Source of the DNA: Paraburkholderia ginsengisoli NBRC 100965
GTDB taxonomy: Bacteria > Pseudomonadota > Gammaproteobacteria > Burkholderiales > Burkholderiaceae
Direction: 5' to 3'
DNA: 64,000 nucleotides
NCBI RefSeq assembly: GCF_000739735.1
Contig: NZ_BBJF01000010.1
Span: 1-64,000, forward strand
Within the stretch, counting starts at the first letter, position 1. Every line of letters begins with the position of its first letter. The translations under genes and the position numbers were made by a program. Below the pieces are notes generated by a model, which saw only the letters and a list, made by a program, of their open reading frames with translations, did no database searches and was not told the DNA's origin. Below are positions 15,695 through 25,181 of this stretch, piece after piece.

Positions 15695-18064
15695 TTATTT
15701 TAAGCACTCTCTCAGCGCGTCTTTCAGGTCGTCCACATGGATGGGCGTCGGGTTGCCCGATTTCATTTTCCACACCGTGTAGCCACCTTTTACCGCTTTG
15801 CCGCGCAACTCGGATTGTGTGCCTTCACTGATAAAACGCACTTGAATCTTTGTCTTTCCGCTGTCTTGAATGTCGAAAAGTTTTCGCGCCACGGCGTCCG
15901 AGAGAAGATGCCCGCCCTTGGTGTCCAAGCAATAGATCAAGTCCTTCTTCCATACGATGAAGTCTGGGTAGAACGAAGCAGTGTCGCCTTCCGAGAGCAG
16001 CGGGATCGAAAAACCACCAGCGCTCGGGTTGCGATGCCACGTGAAGTTGCTTGCGTCGATTGCCTGGGCGAACGCCAGCTCAAATTTGTTGAACCCGTGA
16101 TAGCGTTCATAAAGCCCGTTCGTGAACGAAGTCCCCGCTTTGGGAACGCGCATGGTTCCGAACGGAAATTCGTTTTCGCTGGCGTAGACAAGCTCCGAAT
16201 GCTGGAAATAGGCTTTGACGATGTTCGCCGCCATGGATTCGGCCTGCTTGTGCGCGTTGCTTTGCGCTTGCACTCGAACGTCGAACTTCGCCCCTTTGAG
16301 GTTGGTGGCGGCTAGGGCGCGATTCGAGCGGCTGCGCAAGGCATTGTTGACCAACCAGCGAAGCCGAACGGGATTGGTTTGGCCATGCGCAATCCATGAG
16401 GGCGGCTCGTCTTCGCCATCCAACTTCTTGAGGTCGACAAGTTTTTTTGCCGCGTGAGCTTGGGCGATAGTGTCGACGGTTCCCTCGCTGAACGTGGTGA
16501 ACTGGGATACGAGCTCCGCAATTTTACTCGCTGCGGCGTCCGCTTCGACGCGGACGGGGCTTAGCGAAACGGACACGTCATCCTTAGGCTTAATGTCCAT
16601 TGCGCCCGAGCTGCTGCCACTGAAGTTGCTGATGATTTCGATCGGTGCGCCTTCCTTTTGCAGTTTCTTCTTGACTGCGTCGATGGCCTCAACGAACACG
16701 CTTTGCTTGTCCACGCGAAGGAAGAAGTGTGCAGAATTCAGCAGCGCGTTATCGTAGTGCGTCGCGTTGTATTGGCGCAGGGCACGCCCAATGATTTGCT
16801 CGACTTGGACCGAAGAGCCCATGCTCTTGTCGATGTAGGCTAGATAGCAAGCCGGATCGTCCCAACCCTCTTGGAGCGCGAGGTTAAAGATAATGTGCTG
16901 ATAGTCGCCCGTCGTGAAGTCGTCGAAATCGCTGTCGCCTTTCGAGAAGAGGTTGAGTTCGTCGGGCTTTGTTCCGTCTGCAAAAGCAAGGTTTGCATAA
17001 ATCGCGATCGACTTCGGATCGACGCCCTTCTTCTCAACCAGATAACGCCAAATACGAATCGGTGGCGCTTGGCGCTGTTGGAAGGGGAGGGCGTGGTCGT
17101 CTTTTTGCCCATCGTCACCGATGTTCGTTTTGGAGACGTAGATGGCCTTCGGCCTGAAGCCCAAGCCACGAAGATCAATCTCCTCTTGCAACACGCCCAG
17201 GCGTGCCGTCAGCTCGTCAAGGCAATGCTCCATGGCGGCGGTCGTGCCATCGAATTGGATGGCGCGCTTGATAAGCTGCGCGTCCACGACGTCTTCGCTT
17301 CTTACGGTCGTGGTGACGAATCGTCCGATGTCAGGCTCGCCGTGCTCGTTCAGCGCATGCAGTTCTTCAAACGCGGCCACGTCGCCCGCGGCGTCGTCCA
17401 CCCAAAGCTTGATGTGCTGGATCACCGATTTGTTGAAGGCGTCCGGGAGCTTCAGTGTCGCCGACGCCAGTAAGTAAGCGTCAGGCTCCAACTCAGCAAG
17501 CAGCTCGGTTTGCTGCGGCGAGAGATTATGTCCTTCGTCGTAGACAATCAGCAGGGGGCGGCGTTTTCCCTTGTCCAAGCGCTCGATGAGCCGCTCCCAC
17601 GGTGACTGATTGCCGAACAAGTCCGCGTCCTGTTTGTAGATGTTCAGCGCGCCTTCGGCTTGATCTTTGTTATTGAACAGGCCAGTGGTGGCGAGCACAA
17701 GCAATGGCGTCGATCCGTCGGAGATGAGCCCGGGGGTCAACTGCCCGACATTGATCACCGTGAAGCCGTCAACGATTTCGCTATATTTCCCGCCGGAGAA
17801 ATTTGTGAACGTTTGAGCGACTACTGATTTCGCCTTAGAGATCCAGAAAACGATCGGCTCGGCAGAAAAATGGGCGCGCATGAGCGCCACGGCCTGAGCG
17901 AGCATTGGGGTTTTTCCGGCGCCCGTTATCGCGGAAAGAGCCTGAAAGAACGGCCGCGGCGTTTTTCCTCCCTTCCAAGGCCGGTCGGGGTGGTTGGCGA
18001 AAAAGGCGTAGCGCTCGGCGATCAGTTGCGCAGCATGTGTTTGAAATACTTTAAGGTCAAGCAT
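15695..18064 (-). CDS. Type III-like restriction subunit Res (SF2 helicase-nuclease)
   Basis: The 789-residue protein has the superfamily 2 motor motifs in order: Walker A ITGAGKT (46-52), DEGH box at 176-179, SAT at 201-203, and a late QIIGRALRQ motif. Near the C-terminus YPDFIVW (Asp701) and YCLDTKG (Asp714, Lys716) form a PD-(D/E)xK endonuclease core. In Type III systems Res translocates or slides after ATP hydrolysis and cuts near unmodified sites in complex with Mod. The ATG at 18064 overlaps the mod stop by 8 bp, so expression is coupled. The length is shorter than classical EcoP15I Res (about 970 residues), so it is a compact variant. Confidence 0.88.
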   Translation of the reverse strand: MLDLKVFQTHAAQLIAERYAFFANHPDRPWKGGKTPRPFFQALSAITGAGKTPMLAQAVALMRAHFSAEPIVFWISKAKSVVAQTFTNFSGGKYSEIVDGFTVINVGQLTPGLISDGSTPLLVLATTGLFNNKDQAEGALNIYKQDADLFGNQSPWERLIERLDKGKRRPLLIVYDEGHNLSPQQTELLAELEPDAYLLASATLKLPDAFNKSVIQHIKLWVDDAAGDVAAFEELHALNEHGEPDIGRFVTTTVRSEDVVDAQLIKRAIQFDGTTAAMEHCLDELTARLGVLQEEIDLRGLGFRPKAIYVSKTNIGDDGQKDDHALPFQQRQAPPIRIWRYLVEKKGVDPKSIAIYANLAFADGTKPDELNLFSKGDSDFDDFTTGDYQHIIFNLALQEGWDDPACYLAYIDKSMGSSVQVEQIIGRALRQYNATHYDNALLNSAHFFLRVDKQSVFVEAIDAVKKKLQKEGAPIEIISNFSGSSSGAMDIKPKDDVSVSLSPVRVEADAAASKIAELVSQFTTFSEGTVDTIAQAHAAKKLVDLKKLDGEDEPPSWIAHGQTNPVRLRWLVNNALRSRSNRALAATNLKGAKFDVRVQAQSNAHKQAESMAANIVKAYFQHSELVYASENEFPFGTMRVPKAGTSFTNGLYERYHGFNKFELAFAQAIDASNFTWHRNPSAGGFSIPLLSEGDTASFYPDFIVWKKDLIYCLDTKGGHLLSDAVARKLFDIQDSGKTKIQVRFISEGTQSELRGKAVKGGYTVWKMKSGNPTPIHVDDLKDALRECLK

Positions 18065-20075
18065 CTACCGCGTCCTCGGTGTCTTCGTTATTGTAGGAGT
18101 CGGAGCGCGGATCAAAGCCAATCTGCTCCAAAACGGCGTCGGGTATCTTGTAGAACTCGATTCCGGTTCCGGTGTAGGTCGCGATAGATGCGTAGATATG
18201 GTAGCGAGCCGTCAAGCTCGCTTCCTTGGCTTCCGCAACGATGCGTTTGAATGCGTCGCGATTCAGCACCGAGTCTGCGTCGGGAGCATCCCAAATCAAA
18301 AAGAAGCCTTCGTTTTTCGGATTCACCGCGAACAAATGGCGATGCGAGCCACCGGGCAAACGTTGAAGATACGACTTCGCCTTCTCCGCTTTATTCCAAT
18401 AGCTGGTCAGCAGCAAATCAATCATTTCCTCACGCGCGAGAGCATTCACCGCGTCAGCGTCGATTTTGCTTCGCTGCAACTCAACGAAACGAAAACCCGA
18501 TTGCACGGGGGCTCGCTTTCCGCTGGCCCAATCTCCCGTAATGACTCGTTTGATACGGTCGGCCGTTAGACTTTTCGCGTAGTGGTCGCCTTTTTCCGTA
18601 TTGCCTTGTTCGATGAGGATGAACCGGCGCTTGGCGGCGGTTTCAGCATTGAGTTCCAACACGGCTTGACCCGTCGTGCCCGAGCCCGCGAACGGATCCA
18701 ACACAACGCCCTCTGGGCGGCACCAGATTTGAACAATTTTCTTGATCAATCGCAGCGGCTTCACTGTTTTGAAGTTGTGCCCCTTGCCAACGACGGCGTC
18801 AAGCTCGGTGATGCCCGCTTGGCTGTGTCCAGACTCTTCGTGGTCCCATGACTGCGTCTCAATATCCAGCGGCAGCTCGTAGTCCTCGTCCGCCCAATAG
18901 GACATAGGGACTTTGCCTTTGCGGATGTCTTTAAGGTAGCGCTTCAAGCGCGGGCCGCCCTTGCCTTTGGACGTGAAAATAAGGCGAGGCCAAGGCCCTT
19001 TCGACAGGATTCTCTCGGCCAATTTTTGGGCTTCGGACAGCACGCTTGCCGGTCCCACTGATTCGCCGGCGGTGAACTTTGCGCCCTTCAAAACGAGTGC
19101 CTTGACCTTTACGACCTTCCCGTTTTTTTCATCGGTGAACTCGTTGCCGTCATCAATCCATTTTTCCTCGTAGGCAGATCCCCAGCCTTCCAGCCACGCC
19201 TTCATGTCCTTTTTATCGCTTCGCCAGCAAGCGCCCTCGGGAGGGTAGAACAGCGCGCCGGTGAAAGGGCTCTGGATTGCGTAGACCATTTTCCGGTGCG
19301 TGTCGGCGCCAGGCCCGGACGGATTGTCTGACGCCCACTCGCCTTCGGGGTCTTCATCCTCGTTGACATAGCGGGCGTTCATTTCTTCGGTTCGATCGAG
19401 CAGGCCAGTTTTCGCTCGGTCCAGCTGTTTGGCGTAGACGAGAACGTATTCGGTCGCAGTCGACACGCCGCCTTTCTTCCCGCCCGTATCGCTTTTGGGC
19501 GAGTAGGCTTTCTGCCAGTTGATAATGCCGATTCGATTTTCTTCTTTGAAGATTTCGTCCATCAACATGCCTAGGCGATAAAGCTCCCGGTGGTCAATGC
19601 AAATGGCAATCACGCCGCCAGGCTTAAGCATTTCTCGCATCATCCAAAGACGCGGTGTCATGAATTTGAGCCACTTGCTATGGCGCGAGCCGTCATCTTT
19701 GGCGACCAGTTCGCCAAGGTCAGGATCGTTCGGATCCTTGTCCCACTTGTCGTTGTATCGGAAGTCTTCGCCGGTGTTGTAAGGCGGGTCCGTAACGATC
19801 AGGTCGACTTGTCCGCGATGCTTGTAGAGCGTCACCATCGTGGACAAATTCTCGCCGTCCCAAATTTCGTTTTCCGCTTGGCGCGCTTCATCGCCGGCGG
19901 AATATTTTTTTACGATTTTGTTTAGTTTTGGTTTGACGAGACGGATGATTTGCCAGGGGGCAGTTCGCCCGGTGTAGCTCATCACAATCCCGTTTTTGCC
20001 GGCGTCTCGCGACGCCGCTTCCTGCTCTTGGAGCAGGCGAATAAGGGTGGCGCGGGGCAGTTCTTCGAAGTCCAT
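18057..20075 (-). CDS. Type III-like site-specific DNA (adenine-N6) methyltransferase Mod
   Basis: The 672-residue protein has the catalytic motif DPPYNTG at 96-102 before the SAM-binding motif DPFAGSGTTGQ at 460-470, the order of beta-class N6-adenine methyltransferases used as Type III Mod. A long central target-recognition region separates them (residues 190-420), and about 200 C-terminal residues follow. ATG 20075 begins MDFEELPRAT with a weak AGG six bases upstream; an open frame extends to a TTG at 20258. It is coupled to res by an 8-bp overlap. A LexA-type box lies 219 bp upstream of the ATG. There are no simple repeats in the frame, so phase variation is not indicated. Confidence 0.9.
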   Translation of the reverse strand: MDFEELPRATLIRLLQEQEAASRDAGKNGIVMSYTGRTAPWQIIRLVKPKLNKIVKKYSAGDEARQAENEIWDGENLSTMVTLYKHRGQVDLIVTDPPYNTGEDFRYNDKWDKDPNDPDLGELVAKDDGSRHSKWLKFMTPRLWMMREMLKPGGVIAICIDHRELYRLGMLMDEIFKEENRIGIINWQKAYSPKSDTGGKKGGVSTATEYVLVYAKQLDRAKTGLLDRTEEMNARYVNEDEDPEGEWASDNPSGPGADTHRKMVYAIQSPFTGALFYPPEGACWRSDKKDMKAWLEGWGSAYEEKWIDDGNEFTDEKNGKVVKVKALVLKGAKFTAGESVGPASVLSEAQKLAERILSKGPWPRLIFTSKGKGGPRLKRYLKDIRKGKVPMSYWADEDYELPLDIETQSWDHEESGHSQAGITELDAVVGKGHNFKTVKPLRLIKKIVQIWCRPEGVVLDPFAGSGTTGQAVLELNAETAAKRRFILIEQGNTEKGDHYAKSLTADRIKRVITGDWASGKRAPVQSGFRFVELQRSKIDADAVNALAREEMIDLLLTSYWNKAEKAKSYLQRLPGGSHRHLFAVNPKNEGFFLIWDAPDADSVLNRDAFKRIVAEAKEASLTARYHIYASIATYTGTGIEFYKIPDAVLEQIGFDPRSDSYNNEDTEDAVDA

Positions 20076-20382
20076 CGGCAACCTGAGTCGGAACGGCAGC
20101 CGCGCTTTCGCGACCGCCCATATGCTAGGAAAGTATTGGGCCGGTGGATCCGGCAAGCATCGCATTGTAGCTGCCCGATGGCGGGCGCCCAAGCTCGCTG
20201 ATGGGGCGGCTTTGCCTCTCTTGCGAGGGGTTTCTCCAAGGCGAGCCGGATCCCGCAATTGGCGTGGGCGGCTGATTTTTCCGCGAGTATATACTGTATA
20301 AATAAACAGGTGGTTGGGATTTGCGCCCAGCTCGTCCGCGCCGCCGTTCGGAGATCGGAGGGAGGACGGCGCTGTCGGACGC
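20076..20382. other. Leader/promoter region of mod
   Basis: This 307-bp gap separates the accessory gene from mod. It holds the AT-rich LexA-like box at 20294-20309 and a possible minus-strand -10 TATACT at 20292-20287, in otherwise GC-rich DNA. This suggests that mod-res has its own promoter as well as read-through from upstream. Confidence 0.5.
20294..20309 (-). promoter_or_regulatory. LexA-type SOS box (CTGT-N8-ACAG) upstream of mod-res
   Basis: CTGTATAAATAAACAG on the plus strand fits the E. coli-type consensus CTG-N10-CAG with an A/T-only centre, and outside bases TA precede it as in the consensus. Betaproteobacterial LexA is known to use this type of box. A candidate minus-strand -10 (TATACT) adjoins it. 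Binding is inferred. Confidence 0.55.
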
Positions 20383-21177
20383 TTATGCTCCGCGGATTTG
20401 TCCGTGCGCGGTCACATTCAGGTAGCCCTTGGGCGGCAGGGGATGGCGTCGGCCGGTTGCGTCGAGGAAGGTGGTTTTGTTTTTCTTGCCTTGTGGTTCA
20501 ACGTCGAAGTGAAAGCCATCGGGCAACCGATAGGAGTAGCGCCAATCGCCGGGGAACTCCGGGTTACCATGTCGAGGGCCGTCGTCATTCCAAATCCACG
20601 AATTGTCGTCGAGCCACGGCGTATTGAGGAACCTGTCTATGCGGCGCCGGTGCTCGCGGACGAAGCGTTCGATAAGCTCCGCCGCTGCCGACAGATGACC
20701 CTGATTGTTATAGCTTTCAGACAAGCGCCAAATCTCGCTCAACTCGCGCTTTGCCAGGAAAATCTCCGGAAGGACCAAAGGAGACGCAGAGTCTGCCGGT
20801 TGGACATGCTCCGCCCAGAATGTTTCCTCCAACGTCGCAGCGGATAAGGCTTCGATAAGCGGCGCAAATTCGCCTCGCCCGGTCTCGCCAACGGCTTTGG
20901 AGTCAAGCCAGCGGAAACGAAAATGCCTGCGAATTTCGTCCTCGATTTGCTTCCGTTGACGGTCTGAGGAAACGGCGAAGATATGAGCCCCCCTATGCGC
21001 TTCCGCAAGTCGGCACAAGCCATCCACCTGCTTAGCAAGAATCGTTGCCTCGCCGCGCTTTTCGCTGGGAAAAAGCTCCCAAGACCATCCATTGAACCGG
21101 TCTTGACCCTCTTGAAGCGCCTTTTTTATGTGCGCCGACAAGCTTTGCTGATAGCCGGCAAGAATGAACACGCCCAC
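20383..21177 (-). CDS. Accessory protein of the Type III-like operon, unknown function
   Basis: The 264-residue protein starts at GTG 21177, 12 bp after the LOTUS-like gene, and is therefore in its operon. The start MGVFILAGYQQSLSAHIKKA reads like a Rossmann-type or nuclease-like strand-helix, followed by an Arg/Glu-rich helical region (SDRQRKQIEDEIRRHF). The C-terminal 70 residues are Gly/Trp/Tyr/Asp-rich (DDGPRHGNPEFPGDW, RLPDGFHFDVEPQG) with the look of a compact beta fold. No family is recognised. Its position before mod-res suggests a partner or regulator of the restriction system. Confidence 0.7.
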   Translation of the reverse strand: MGVFILAGYQQSLSAHIKKALQEGQDRFNGWSWELFPSEKRGEATILAKQVDGLCRLAEAHRGAHIFAVSSDRQRKQIEDEIRRHFRFRWLDSKAVGETGRGEFAPLIEALSAATLEETFWAEHVQPADSASPLVLPEIFLAKRELSEIWRLSESYNNQGHLSAAAELIERFVREHRRRIDRFLNTPWLDDNSWIWNDDGPRHGNPEFPGDWRYSYRLPDGFHFDVEPQGKKNKTTFLDATGRRHPLPPKGYLNVTAHGQIRGA

Positions 21178-21189
21178 TGGCGGCCCCTC

Positions 21190-22029
21190 CTATGCTTTGC
21201 CCAGCAATCGAAGAACGATGTCGAGAGGGATGTGAATTCTCGCGAGATCTTCCTGGGTGAGTTGCGCGGCAATTTCCGCCAAGCCCGATTTGCCTTCTAC
21301 GCTAACCGGAGCGGCCGTAGCCATCAGCGGGAGCGAGCGTGGCTCTGAAAGTTGGACCCAGTCTGGTTGCCAAGGGACGGCTTTGTCTGTTGCCCACGTC
21401 CGCAGCAACGAATTAAGCGCGCCGAGGCGGAACGTGTGCCAATGCTTGATGAGGCCGAAGCTATGTATCGCTTGGCTGAAAGCCTGGAGGGGCGAGTTTT
21501 GCGTGAGAGCCCCCAGCAGGGCTTCCTTGGCGGTCTCTGGCACGTCCACTTCATCGGCGAATCGCTTTCTCACTGCGAGCTCGTTTTCGAGCGAGGACTC
21601 CGGCAGCGCAATTGCCTCAGCTGGGGCAGGCTCGCCAGCCTTCACCCACAACACCGAATTGCTGCTGGGAAGGTAATGCGGCTTGCCGGCTTCCGCCGAG
21701 GGGAGTTTCGTTAGCGCTTTGAACAGGTCCTCGCGGATCCGCGAGTTCGGTGGTGGTGCATGCGAACTGGAAATCGTGATTAGGTCCGGCCGGTCGACTG
21801 GCGCGACGAGGATGTCGCTCCCCGGTTGCCTGTGGAGCAGAATCTGCGATGGGAATGATTCAATGAACGCTGAAAACCGCTTTACGCCAGGCGGAGGAAA
21901 TTCGAGTCCGCGGGACGATGCGATCTTGGCGACGGCGGCTCGGAGCTTGGCGCCGGGGACGGCGGTCTTCGTTCGTTCGATCTCGCTCGTAAGCGCTTCT
22001 TGTAATATTTCCAGCCAAGGATTAGCCAT
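21190..22029 (-). CDS. LOTUS/OST-HTH-like domain protein, first gene of the Type III-like operon
   Basis: The 279-residue protein starts at ATG 22029 (MANPWLEILQEAL). Residues 28-75 resemble a LOTUS/OST-HTH module: a helix (KLRAAVAKIASSRG), then the GxKRFxxFIxxFP turn (PGVKRFSAFIESFPSQI), then a wing ending DILVAPVD. OST-HTH domains are predicted RNA- or nucleic-acid-binding modules often found with NYN/PIN nucleases. The rest is helical with no recognised motif. It is followed 12 bp later by a second unknown gene and then mod-res. A NYN-domain gene also sits in this island (25182), but on the opposite strand. Confidence 0.65.
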   Translation of the reverse strand: MANPWLEILQEALTSEIERTKTAVPGAKLRAAVAKIASSRGLEFPPPGVKRFSAFIESFPSQILLHRQPGSDILVAPVDRPDLITISSSHAPPPNSRIREDLFKALTKLPSAEAGKPHYLPSSNSVLWVKAGEPAPAEAIALPESSLENELAVRKRFADEVDVPETAKEALLGALTQNSPLQAFSQAIHSFGLIKHWHTFRLGALNSLLRTWATDKAVPWQPDWVQLSEPRSLPLMATAAPVSVEGKSGLAEIAAQLTQEDLARIHIPLDIVLRLLGKA

Positions 22030-22788
22030 AATCCAATTTGAAATGAAAAAAGGGCACACCAAGGCGCCCTTTTTCGGAGAAAGTATCACGCACGCGAACA
22101 ACTAGCCTGTTTGACAAGACCGAAGACTTATAAACAAGTTGAAGCGACGAGGATGTTAGGGTCACCGTGGAGGAACCGCTAAGTCGCGCCGCGCCAGTTG
22201 GCGATCCTTCCGGATTAGCACAGAAATAGCCTGGCTGATGCGGAATCGCTGCCTTTATACCATGCCGGGCAGCTTCCCGCAAGCGGCGCTCATGCAGGCT
22301 TCAAATGCTGCCCACTTCTTGCACGGTGGCCGAGTTAAGGAAAACTGTGCACTCTCGTGCGCAAGACAGCTATTTTTTAGCGGGCCGCTTGAGTTCGATC
22401 ATTTGAACTTTAACGCGTTCGAGCGGCTGGTGCATCATGTCTTCGCCGCGACGCGCTGGGACATAGACGTGATGGATCGATTCGGCAAAGCCGTCAAGCC
22501 ACGCGAATGGTTTCTCCTGCAGCTTTCGATCGTCGAGCAGGCGGTTCCCTTCATCGTCGACGGCTTGATTTCGGGCTTTCGCTACGACCACCGATCGTGT
22601 TCTATCGTCAAGTCGTCGAATCAACCAGGCTGAATTGCGGCTGCGCTGCTTAAAGGGCGGAGCCGTCAGGGGCGCCTCGCTATCGATCTGTGCGTTAGCG
22701 AATAAACGCCCCGTGCGAGTCGGAGGACAGTGCGGACGAGCACCTCGCGCGATCGCATTCTCGACAACCCGAATCTTGTGGACTTCCC
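22030..22788. other. Divergent intergenic region, one possible small gene
   Basis: It lies between minus-strand and plus-strand operons and must hold promoters for both. A minus-strand frame ending at 22370 (upstream limit 22825) has a plausible coding C-terminal part (VAKARNQAVDDEGNRLLDDR and onward, ending RPAKK), with no clear start. An opposed plus-strand frame at 22238-22633 exists as well. Neither is strong enough to call. Confidence 0.35.
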
Positions 22789-24057
22789 ATGACCGTCGAC
22801 ATCGCAGACGAAGGCATCTCCGCATACCTCCAACGCATTCGCGTCAACTTCCCCACCTTCCGCGCCTTTGGCCGCGGCGGCGGTGCCGTCGACGCCGCGG
22901 AGCGCAATTACAAGATCGAGCTGGTGCAGCTCTTCCAAACGGAGCTCGCCGAGCGTTTGCGCACGCTGCCGGCCGAGACCGCCGAGCGGCGAGAAATCGG
23001 CGCGCAAATCGCCGCTTTTTTCACGCGTCGGCTGAGTGACGGCGCAGCTCAAAATTTGGTTAACTGGCGATATTGGACCGCGCTCACGCATCTTGACGGC
23101 GACGGGCAAAGCGATTTTGCCGTCGCGGTGGCGGCTCTTTTGTATGGTCCCAGCGCCATTGAAGCGCGTATTGACGCCTTTGTGCCGACGCTTCGCGATT
23201 TGCTCGCCTTGGGCGGCGACGATCTTAAGGCGTGGCCGGCCAAGTCGCGCATCTTGCCCAGCTTCCTGCTGATGCTGTCGGATCCTCAGCGACACTGCAT
23301 TGTCAAAAGCGAGGAATTCAAGCGAGCCCTGGAGTCGTTGGCGGTCGTAAAGCAGCCGCCTCAGCCCTTGACCGGCGAGGACTACGGATGGTTGCTCGAC
23401 TTTCTAGCTTCCCTGCGCGCCGCGCTCACCGATCGCGGACTTCGGCCACGCGACATGGTCGACGTGCAGACCTTCATTTGGATCGGAGACCGAGATTACA
23501 CGCCGGACGAGCTCGGCAAAACGAAGAGCAGCGAAAGGGCTAAGGCGCCCGCCGAAGTCGCGGCCGCCGTTTTGATTGAGGATCTCGCAGAGATCGAGCG
23601 CGAGGTGCCGGACATCACGGAGCGCGAGCAATTGGCGAAAGCGCGGGTCGGGCAAGGGCGCTTTCGCGCGGACGTGACCACGAAGTGGGGGCGCGGGGAG
23701 GTTTGCGCGCTCACCGGCATCGCCATCTCCGAGATGCTTGTCGCATCCCATATCAAGCCCTGGCGCGATTCGGAGAACCACGAGCGGTTGGACCCAATGA
23801 ACGGCTTGCTGCTCGCGGCCCATGCGGATCGCTTGTTTGATCGCTATCTGATGAGCTTTAAAAAGACGAACGGCGAGTATGTTTGCGTCGTTCATCCGCG
23901 GCTGCGGTTGGAGGCCAAACGCGCTGGCATCGCCGACGGCGCGAAGCTTTCTGTGGAGCAACTCGGGTTGTCGGATGAGAGGCGCTTCGAGAAATACATG
24001 AACGAGCACCTAGCCAAACATCTCGAGCTCATCGAGAATGAGCAGCCGGAGGCGTAG
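22789..24057 (+). CDS. HNH endonuclease, restriction-like
   Basis: The 422-residue protein ends in an HNH module: CALTG (306-310), LVASHIKPW with His321, PMNGLLL with Asn338, then AAHADRLFD with His345 and Asp347. This is the form typical of HNH restriction endonucleases that recognise modified or specific DNA. Residues 1-285 form an all-helical or mixed N-terminal region with IGDRDYTPDELG at about 232-243, resembling the EVE/PUA-like or specificity domains attached to such nucleases, but no family is certain. It reads in the opposite direction to the Type III-like operon. Its role is probably Type II/IV-like restriction. Confidence 0.8.
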   Translation: MTVDIADEGISAYLQRIRVNFPTFRAFGRGGGAVDAAERNYKIELVQLFQTELAERLRTLPAETAERREIGAQIAAFFTRRLSDGAAQNLVNWRYWTALTHLDGDGQSDFAVAVAALLYGPSAIEARIDAFVPTLRDLLALGGDDLKAWPAKSRILPSFLLMLSDPQRHCIVKSEEFKRALESLAVVKQPPQPLTGEDYGWLLDFLASLRAALTDRGLRPRDMVDVQTFIWIGDRDYTPDELGKTKSSERAKAPAEVAAAVLIEDLAEIEREVPDITEREQLAKARVGQGRFRADVTTKWGRGEVCALTGIAISEMLVASHIKPWRDSENHERLDPMNGLLLAAHADRLFDRYLMSFKKTNGEYVCVVHPRLRLEAKRAGIADGAKLSVEQLGLSDERRFEKYMNEHLAKHLELIENEQPEA

Positions 24058-25181
24058 CGATTGGGCCGGCGCGCAGGCGACCCGCGACCGCGGTTTCGAC
24101 CCCTTCGCAGACGCCGACGAGGACCGAGGGAACGGTCGAGCCGTCGAGCGGGCGCCGCAGCGTTGGACATTGCTCGCGCTCGGAGACAGGTTTAGACACA
24201 ATGAGCTGGCCTTGTGCGGGCTCAAGTTCTCCGATCCGCCGTTTGCCCTCCTTCCGCCCTAACGTCTGCGGCGAAACGCTTGCGACTACAGCGGGTGAGC
24301 TTGAGGGGCGCGAGGTCGAGTTGATGGAGCAAAACCATCACGCGTATTCCTTGGCGCTTGCCGCGGACATGGACGTTGACCGCGCGCGACAGGCCCAGAA
24401 AGCGGGCGAGCAGCAAACTCGGCGGGTGGCGGAGCGCGAAGTATGGCGTTCAAGAACGCGAGCCGCGTCTGGCCCTGGGGGCGCGGGAAGACTTGTGCTT
24501 CAACAAATCGCTGTGCATTCCTGTGCCGTGGACCTCGGACTACAAAGTCGTGCGCTGCGGCTTGAGCGAGCGCAGCGACAGAAGCGGGCAAAACCGCGCG
24601 AGCGTGCAACCATTCGCTTGCTCGCCGCGCTGTCGACGGGCCGCCTGGAGCGGCAGGCAGGCGTTTTCTTGTGCTCCGCGCACAGCGCGGACAATGGGTC
24701 GTTTGATCATCGCGGCCGCGAGATCCCCCGCGCGGTGGACAATGGAGAGTCCGTCGAAGCCCGGGTCGACCACGCGCCGCACATCACCTGCGCGCGCAGC
24801 CTAGAATTAGCCGAGCGATTCGCGAGAACAACAGAATCACGACGAGGGGCCGGACGCGAGCAAGGAAACCGCAGCCATCCGACGCGGAAATCGCGCATGA
24901 CGCCAGGCCCGAAACTCTTCGTTCGGAGCTTATCCAAGCGAAGCAGGTAGTCGCGGTCGCCCCAAGTGCGCAACAGCCTTCACCCGGCGATTTGTTTGAG
25001 GCGGTGGACCGCAACGACGCCGCCGAGCACGCCCTGCGCCACGCGCCTCCGAGGCGACTGCTGCTGACCCGGAAGCGTTTCAAGTCGGCGCAATGGCGCA
25101 TTGCTCTCCCCGCATCAGGCGACCAGCCGAGCCCTAGAATATAAATGAATCACAGCGAGACACCGCAAGCGGTCTAACTTT
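24058..25181. other. 1.1-kb stretch without a recognisable gene
   Basis: The stretch is GC-rich with many overlapping frames on both strands, all Arg/Ala/Ser-rich shadow-like translations. No ribosome site plus motif was seen. It may be a decayed gene, since GC content and dense codon-like periodicity persist. Confidence 0.35.

Noticed and set aside
22071..22140. TTGACA with TATAAA near 22110 as a promoter
   Set aside because: The spacer of 12 bp is too short and it points away from the LOTUS-like gene start.
24201..24950. A 249-codon plus-strand frame
   Set aside because: Low-complexity Arg/Ala/Glu composition and no recognisable domain.
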